From JBEBGV01 sp040081265 (GTDB taxonomy: Bacteria; Acidobacteriota; Vicinamibacteria; Vicinamibacterales; UBA2999): 64,000 nt of DNA. A program made the translations under genes and the position numbers. The DNA lies in NCBI GenBank assembly GCA_040081265.1, contig JBEBGV010000007.1:1-64000 (forward strand), read 5' to 3'. The notes beneath the pieces are model-generated. The model did not search any database. It was not told the DNA's origin and saw only the letters and a list, made by a program, of their open reading frames with translations. This document shows positions 59,912 to 64,000 of this stretch, piece after piece; positions within the stretch are counted from its first letter, which is position 1; each line of letters starts with the position of its first letter.

Positions 59912-60979
59912 GTGCGCGTACTGATCACGGGAACCGACGGCTACATCGGATGCCTGATGGCCCCGCACATTGCGGCGGCTGGTCACGACGTCGTCGGGCT
60001 CGACACCGGGTATTTCCGCGACGCCCAGCTTGGCGCGGAGCCGTTCTCGGCCTTCCGGACCATCACCAAGGATGTGCGCCTGGTGACCCGGGACGACCTC
60101 GACGGCATCGACGCCGTCATCCACCTCGCCGGCCTGTCCAACGACGCCCTTGGCGAGCTGTCACGCCGCGTCACCTTCGACATCAACCATCGCGCCACCA
60201 TGCGACTCGCCGCGCTCTGCAAGACGGCCGGCATCTCGCGTTTCGTCTACGCCTCGTCCTGCAGCATCTACGGCAAGTCCAGCGCCGACATCGTCGACGA
60301 GCAGTCGCCGTTCGATCCGCAGACCGACTACGCCGTGTGCAAGATGCTCGACGAGCGCGAGTTGTCCGACCTGGCCGACGACACCTTCTCGCCGACGTTC
60401 CTGCGCAACGCCACCGCCTACGGCGCGTCTCCCCGGATGCGCTTCGACCTGGTCGTCAACAACCTCGCGGCGCTCGCGTGGACGACCAACAAGATCGCCA
60501 TGGTCAGCGACGGCACGCCGTGGCGGCCGATCGTGCACGTGCTCGACATCTGCCGTGCGTTCCGCGCCAGTCTCGAGGCTCCGCGGGAGGCAATCCACGA
60601 CCGCGTGTTCAACGTCGGTCGCACCGACGAGAACTACCAGATTCGCGACATTGCCGCGACCATCGCCCGCGTCTTCCCCAACTGCGCGGTGAGCTTCGGC
60701 AAGAGCGACCCCGATCAGCGCAGCTATCGCGTGAGCTTCGACCGCGTGTCCACCGAACTCCCCGGGTTCAGTTGCGAGTGGGATCTGGTGAAGGGCTCGA
60801 CCCAGCTGCGTGATCTCTACGAGCAGACCGGCATGACGGAGGAACTCTTCCGCCATCGTCCATTCACCCGCATCAAGCAGCTGCAGCACCTCCTGTCGAC
60901 GGCCCAGATCGATTCCGAGTTCTACTGGACCGCACCAGCCGGCCGCACGCGCGCCGCCGAACTAGCGCAGCACGCGTAG
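59912..60979 (+). CDS. NAD-dependent epimerase/dehydratase
   Basis: 355 aa, GTG start one base after the previous stop. Extended SDR: GTDGYIGCLMAPHI (cofactor), DAVIHLAGLSNDALG, catalytic SSCSIYG and TDYAVCKML (Tyr-x3-Lys), VNNLAALAWT. It acts on an NDP-sugar. Its 3' end overlaps the convergent C-methyltransferase gene by 18 bp. Confidence 0.87.
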   Translation: MRVLITGTDGYIGCLMAPHIAAAGHDVVGLDTGYFRDAQLGAEPFSAFRTITKDVRLVTRDDLDGIDAVIHLAGLSNDALGELSRRVTFDINHRATMRLAALCKTAGISRFVYASSCSIYGKSSADIVDEQSPFDPQTDYAVCKMLDERELSDLADDTFSPTFLRNATAYGASPRMRFDLVVNNLAALAWTTNKIAMVSDGTPWRPIVHVLDICRAFRASLEAPREAIHDRVFNVGRTDENYQIRDIAATIARVFPNCAVSFGKSDPDQRSYRVSFDRVSTELPGFSCEWDLVKGSTQLRDLYEQTGMTEELFRHRPFTRIKQLQHLLSTAQIDSEFYWTAPAGRTRAAELAQHA

Positions 60980-62206
60980 GGTGGGCACCGGGACGACGAA
61001 CTGTCCGCCCCAGGCGCGGACTCCGTCCATCTGCGCCATGATTTCTTCGGAAATATTCCAGGGCAGGATCAGCACGTAGTCGGGCTTCGTCTCGGCGAGC
61101 CTCGAGGGCGCGTGCACCTGGATGTGGCTGCCCGGTAGGAAGTGACCCTGCTTGTGCGGGCTGCTGTCGACCGCGTAGTCGACCAGATCGTCGTGCACGC
61201 CACAGTAGTTCAGCAGCGTATTGCCCTTCGCTGCCGCGCCAAAGCAGACAACGGACTTCGCGTCTTCCTTCGCGGCCTCCAGAAACCGCCGCAGGCCAAC
61301 CCTGATATCAGCAATGCGCAGGGCCAGGGTGGCGTAGGTCTCCTGACGTCCCAGTCCGGCGCAGTCCTCGAGCGCCAGCATCGCGGCCACCCTCGGTGAG
61401 GGTCCGCGGGCCTCGGGCGACGCCGCGTGCCGCGCTGATACCCGGAGCGATCCGCCCTGGGCCGGGATCTCTTCCACGTCAACGGGAGTCAAACCATGCG
61501 CAGCCAGCGCATGGCTCAGCGAGTGCAGCGAGAAATACTGAAAGTGCTCGTGATAGATGTTGTCGAACTGCGCGTGCCTGACGAGCGAGAGCACGTGGTG
61601 GCACTCGATTGACAGCGTCCCGTCTGGCGCCAGCAGCGTCCGCAGGCCGCCGAAGAAGTCGTTGATGTCTGGCACGTGGGCCACGACATTGTTGGCAATC
61701 AGCAGGCGTGGCTGACCATGTTCACGAACAAGTGTCTCGGCGACCTGGGTACCAAAGAAGTGAGACACCGTGGGGATGCCCCGCTCCCGCGCGGCTGCAG
61801 CCACGTTCCTGGCTGGCTCGACGCCGAGCACCTTGAGTCCCGCACGGTGAAAGAACTGGAGCAGATAGCCGTCGTTGCTGGCCACCTCCATGACGCTGTC
61901 GCCCGCCCGCAGCTCGAGCCGATCGATTGTCGCCTGCGCGTACCGCTCGGATTCCCGCAGGAGTGTCTGCGAGTACGAGGAAAAATACGCATAGCGGCTG
62001 AAGATGTCCGAGGGCGTCGAAATCGCCTCGAGCTGGAGCAACTGGCAGGAAGCGCAAAGGTACGCGCGCAGTGGAAACTGGGGCTCGTCATCGCCCAGAT
62101 CGGTTGCGGCCAGGAACGAATTGGCCAATGGCGTCGCGCCCAGGTCAATGACAGGCCTGTGGAGCGGGGCGTCACACAGCCGACAGCGGAGCGATGTGGA
62201 GGGCAT
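60962..62206 (-). CDS. Class I SAM-dependent methyltransferase, NDP-hexose C-methyltransferase type
   Basis: 414 aa. N-terminal zinc-binding part CRLCDAPL and CASCQLLQLE (Cys pairs), then SAM fold VMEVASNDGYLLQFF, LGVEPARNVAAAA, NNVVAHVPDINDFF, FDNIYHEHFQYFSLHSL. The C-terminal domain has VCFGAAAKGNTLLNYCG and ILPWNISEEI. This is the architecture of TylCIII/NovU-like C-methyltransferases that add a branch methyl to deoxysugars. It is opposite in direction to the other glycan genes and diverges from the RHH gene over an AT-rich spacer. Confidence 0.87.
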   Translation of the reverse strand: MPSTSLRCRLCDAPLHRPVIDLGATPLANSFLAATDLGDDEPQFPLRAYLCASCQLLQLEAISTPSDIFSRYAYFSSYSQTLLRESERYAQATIDRLELRAGDSVMEVASNDGYLLQFFHRAGLKVLGVEPARNVAAAARERGIPTVSHFFGTQVAETLVREHGQPRLLIANNVVAHVPDINDFFGGLRTLLAPDGTLSIECHHVLSLVRHAQFDNIYHEHFQYFSLHSLSHALAAHGLTPVDVEEIPAQGGSLRVSARHAASPEARGPSPRVAAMLALEDCAGLGRQETYATLALRIADIRVGLRRFLEAAKEDAKSVVCFGAAAKGNTLLNYCGVHDDLVDYAVDSSPHKQGHFLPGSHIQVHAPSRLAETKPDYVLILPWNISEEIMAQMDGVRAWGGQFVVPVPTLRVLR

Positions 62207-62220
62207 GTCCCGGTTCGGTT

Positions 62221-62279
62221 AATTCTATAAAATAAAATGCCTCTTTCGATATAATTTGTGATTAATAATTCTTGATCCC
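62221..62279. promoter_or_regulatory. AT-rich divergent promoter region
   Basis: An AT-rich block in a GC-rich genome between the methyltransferase and RHH genes. Plus strand: perfect TATAAT at 62250-62255. Minus strand: TAGAAT-like -10 near 62226-62221. Plausible two-way promoter; the -35 boxes are unclear. Confidence 0.55.
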
Positions 62280-62876
62280 ATGCGTCACACTACGTTCATG
62301 CACCCTTGGCGCCGTGTTCTGGCTCTTTTCGCCATCTGTCTGGCGTCGACCAGCCTGCCGCTCGAGGAACGAGCGGTTCGCTCGGAAAGGCCGGCAGCTA
62401 CAGTGAGGTCGCTCGCCAACCGTCGAGGACGTCCCCGCAAATTCAGCCGACCCGCCAAGGCGGTGACGCTGACCCTGCCCGAGGACGTGATTGCGACACT
62501 CAAGACCATTGATGTTGATATCAGTCGCGCTATTGTGCGGACCATCGAGCCAATGATGCCCACGGCATCGCGGCCCTCCGCCGAGGTCAACTGGGTGGGT
62601 AACCGTGCGGTGATTCTGGTGGCTCCGAGCCGGGCGCTTCGCGACAGAACGGGCGTGGACCTGCTACCCCTCTCAGACGGCCGCGCGCTGATGGCGCTCG
62701 ACGAGCATCTCTCGGTTCCCCAGCTGGAGCTGCGGCTGCTCGACGCGCTGGCGGATTCGACGCTGGTCCAGCCAGATCGCGAAACCTTCGAGTCGCTGGT
62801 TCAGATTCTGCGCGACACGCGTCAGGGCAACGGGTCAAGCGCCCACGAACGCAGCATCATCGTCCTCGAGGCGTGA
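62280..62876 (+). CDS. Ribbon-helix-helix protein with AT-hook-like motif
   Basis: 198 aa as drawn. Residues 48-53 contain the AT-hook core GRPRK (RRGRPRKFSRPAK), followed by a CopG/RHH-like stretch (AVTLTLPEDVIATLKTIDVDISRAIVRTIE). The C-terminal half (about 100-198) is alpha/beta, unidentified. The first 25 residues look hydrophobic, which is odd for a DNA-binding protein; GTG 62403 (start of VRSLANRRGRPRK) may be the true start. It could regulate the neighbouring glycan genes. Confidence 0.6.
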   Translation: MRHTTFMHPWRRVLALFAICLASTSLPLEERAVRSERPAATVRSLANRRGRPRKFSRPAKAVTLTLPEDVIATLKTIDVDISRAIVRTIEPMMPTASRPSAEVNWVGNRAVILVAPSRALRDRTGVDLLPLSDGRALMALDEHLSVPQLELRLLDALADSTLVQPDRETFESLVQILRDTRQGNGSSAHERSIIVLEA

Positions 62877-62883
62877 GTGTGGC

Positions 62884-62941
62884 GCCGGGTCCGACGGGCC
62901 CGGCCTACGTACGTAGGGCGGGTCTGCTTTGTAGACCCGCC
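62884..62941. repeat. REPIN-like inverted pair fused at the flank, supplying a stop codon
   Basis: GCCGGGTCC-GAC-GGGCCCGGC (62884-62904), shared flank CTACGTACGTAG (62905-62916), GGCGGGTCT-GCTTTGT-AGACCCGCC (62917-62941). Two hairpins share one flank. The TAG at 62907-62905 on the minus strand ends the SAF-domain gene, whose last 12 residues are coded inside the element. Confidence 0.8.
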
Positions 62942-64000
62942 GTCGGAAACGCCGCTTCCTGCTCCGCATATAACCGATCGCACAACCGGCCCGGCGGGAG
63001 CACCACGTCGTCGTAGGTAACGACGCTGTCCTTCGCCACGTCGCGAATCAGGCGACAGCCCTCCACGAAACCTTCGGGAAGATAGCGACCGGGTCGCCCT
63101 TCGGCGGCGGCGACAGCTTCCCCGTAGGTCATGAAGTGCCCGTAGTTGTCGAGTACCTCGCCCGCCTTCAGATCGCGCTTGGCCACGGCGCAGACTTCCA
63201 CGCGGGGTCCGTCGATCGGAATGCCGGCCGAGTCACCGAAGAGCACCGCACGCGCGATGCTGTTCGGCGCTTCGAAGTGACAGAGATGATAGGGCGTGTA
63301 GAAGCAGTAGAGCGGGCCCTCCCCCAGCTTGTACAGATTCAGGTAATGGCGCTGCCGCTCGTCGGGCTGCTCGGCCAGGCAGAAGACCCCCGGACCCGGC
63401 TGCGCGCCGACGACGTATTCGACGATCCCCCCGTGCGAGCGGAGCATGTCGAGGTCGTATCTCTTCGTCAGCGTGTCGATGTGCTCGTGATGATCCCATC
63501 CAAGCATGCCGCGTTTGGCGACGCTCATGCCCGTGGCATTGGCGACGATCGCCTGCTCGAAGTTCACCTTCGATCCATCGGCAAAGGCGGTGACCATCTC
63601 GGGCTTCTGTCCCCACTTCTCCGCGAACGCGCGCTGCGTCAGCGGCGTGCGATAGCGATCCTGCAGCCCTTTGATGTTGCCCATCAGCCGCGGCACCAGG
63701 CCCAGGCCGGAGACGAAGCGGAACAAGTTGATCTGCACCGCGGGCTGATCGCCGTCGCAGGTCGAGACGATGACACCGTGTTTCCTCGCGTAGACCTGAA
63801 GAATTGAACCGAGGGTGGCATCGAGCTCGGCGTTCATCAGCACGACGTGCTTGCCGTGCGCAAAGGCCTCGAGTGCGACGTGCGAACCCAGTTCGATGGC
63901 CCCGGTGACGTCGATCAGCGCGTCGAGGTGCGGCGTCCGGCACAGCAGCATCGGGTCGGCCGTCACCACCGGGCGTCCGGCCTCGATGGCGGCATCAAGC
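62905..64000 (-). CDS. SAF-domain NAD(P)-dependent oxidoreductase (partial)
   Basis: At least 365 aa, open to the window edge, so the N-terminus with the Rossmann fold is missing. It continues LIDVTGAIELGSHVALEAFAHGKHVVLMNAELDATLG, as in homoserine dehydrogenase-like proteins, and ends with an SAF domain (VEVCAVAKRDLKAGEVLDNYG, GRPGRYLPEGFVEGCRL). Such proteins often accompany NDP-sugar C-methyltransferases and nucleotidyltransferases in glycan loci. The last residues (AGLQSRPALRT) are encoded by a REP-like element. Confidence 0.82.
   Translation of the reverse strand, partial: LDAAIEAGRPVVTADPMLLCRTPHLDALIDVTGAIELGSHVALEAFAHGKHVVLMNAELDATLGSILQVYARKHGVIVSTCDGDQPAVQINLFRFVSGLGLVPRLMGNIKGLQDRYRTPLTQRAFAEKWGQKPEMVTAFADGSKVNFEQAIVANATGMSVAKRGMLGWDHHEHIDTLTKRYDLDMLRSHGGIVEYVVGAQPGPGVFCLAEQPDERQRHYLNLYKLGEGPLYCFYTPYHLCHFEAPNSIARAVLFGDSAGIPIDGPRVEVCAVAKRDLKAGEVLDNYGHFMTYGEAVAAAEGRPGRYLPEGFVEGCRLIRDVAKDSVVTYDDVVLPPGRLCDRLYAEQEAAFPTAGLQSRPALRT

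Overview
The window is high-GC bacterial chromosome. I infer an Acidobacteriota member, probably Vicinamibacteria-like. The grounds are two DUF5916 (CBM9-like) outer-membrane proteins, a large TonB receptor with a carboxypeptidase-regulatory N-terminus, many secreted metallo-beta-lactamase-fold and 'GEW' proteins, the GC content, and frequent GTG starts. No rRNA or marker phylogeny was available, so the taxonomy is inference.

Layout. (1) 1-4906: right end of an integrated phage-like element: probable TerS end, TerL, a coiled-coil protein, HK97-type prohead protease, a small protein and a large serine recombinase. The recombinase reading frame runs into the 3' half of a tRNA-Glu gene, which marks the attachment site. 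No portal or capsid gene lies in the visible part. (2) 4866-5139: tRNA-Glu and tRNA-Lys with a promoter. (3) 5196-15159: secreted or envelope proteins (MBL-fold hydrolase, CotH kinase, an inactive-looking HtrA-like protein, a short MgtE-type transporter, a DUF5916 protein, membrane proteins). (4) 15240-24287: one minus-strand cluster: TonB receptor with an in-frame amber near its end, a GEW-MBL fusion protein, another GEW protein, a Tat-exported zinc alcohol dehydrogenase, then a separate GEW protein and a separate MBL protein that are the split equivalent of the fusion. This is the best candidate here for an undescribed periplasmic system. (5) 24535-40876: glutaminyl cyclase, Uma2 nuclease, a three-gene membrane/glycosyltransferase operon with 4-bp overlaps, envelope proteins, an ABC-2 exporter, purA. 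(6) 41145-55891: STAND-like ATPase, RNase III with an N-terminal DUF2007 domain and a probable CTG start, RsbU-type phosphatase, sulfur amino acid enzyme, DedA, CutA, FtsB-like protein, aminotransferase, second DUF5916 protein, DUF4139 protein, ECF-type sigma with a BNR-type anti-sigma, and an esterase. (7) 55906-64000: surface-glycan genes (FkbM methyltransferase, membrane protein, GT2, sugar nucleotidyltransferase, epimerase, C-methyltransferase, SAF-domain oxidoreductase).

Two families of small dispersed repeats run through the host part. One is a REP-like hairpin with stem GGCGGGTCC/GGACCCGCC and a fixed flank CTACGTA. It occurs singly and as inverted pairs (REPIN/BIME-like). The other is short tandem 7-bp repeats (CTAGTTC/GAACTAG and TACTCAC). 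Both sit at gene 3' ends and often supply the stop codons; one REP copy lies inside a signal-peptide coding region. Start codons below are my choices where the longest open frame was not the most plausible one.
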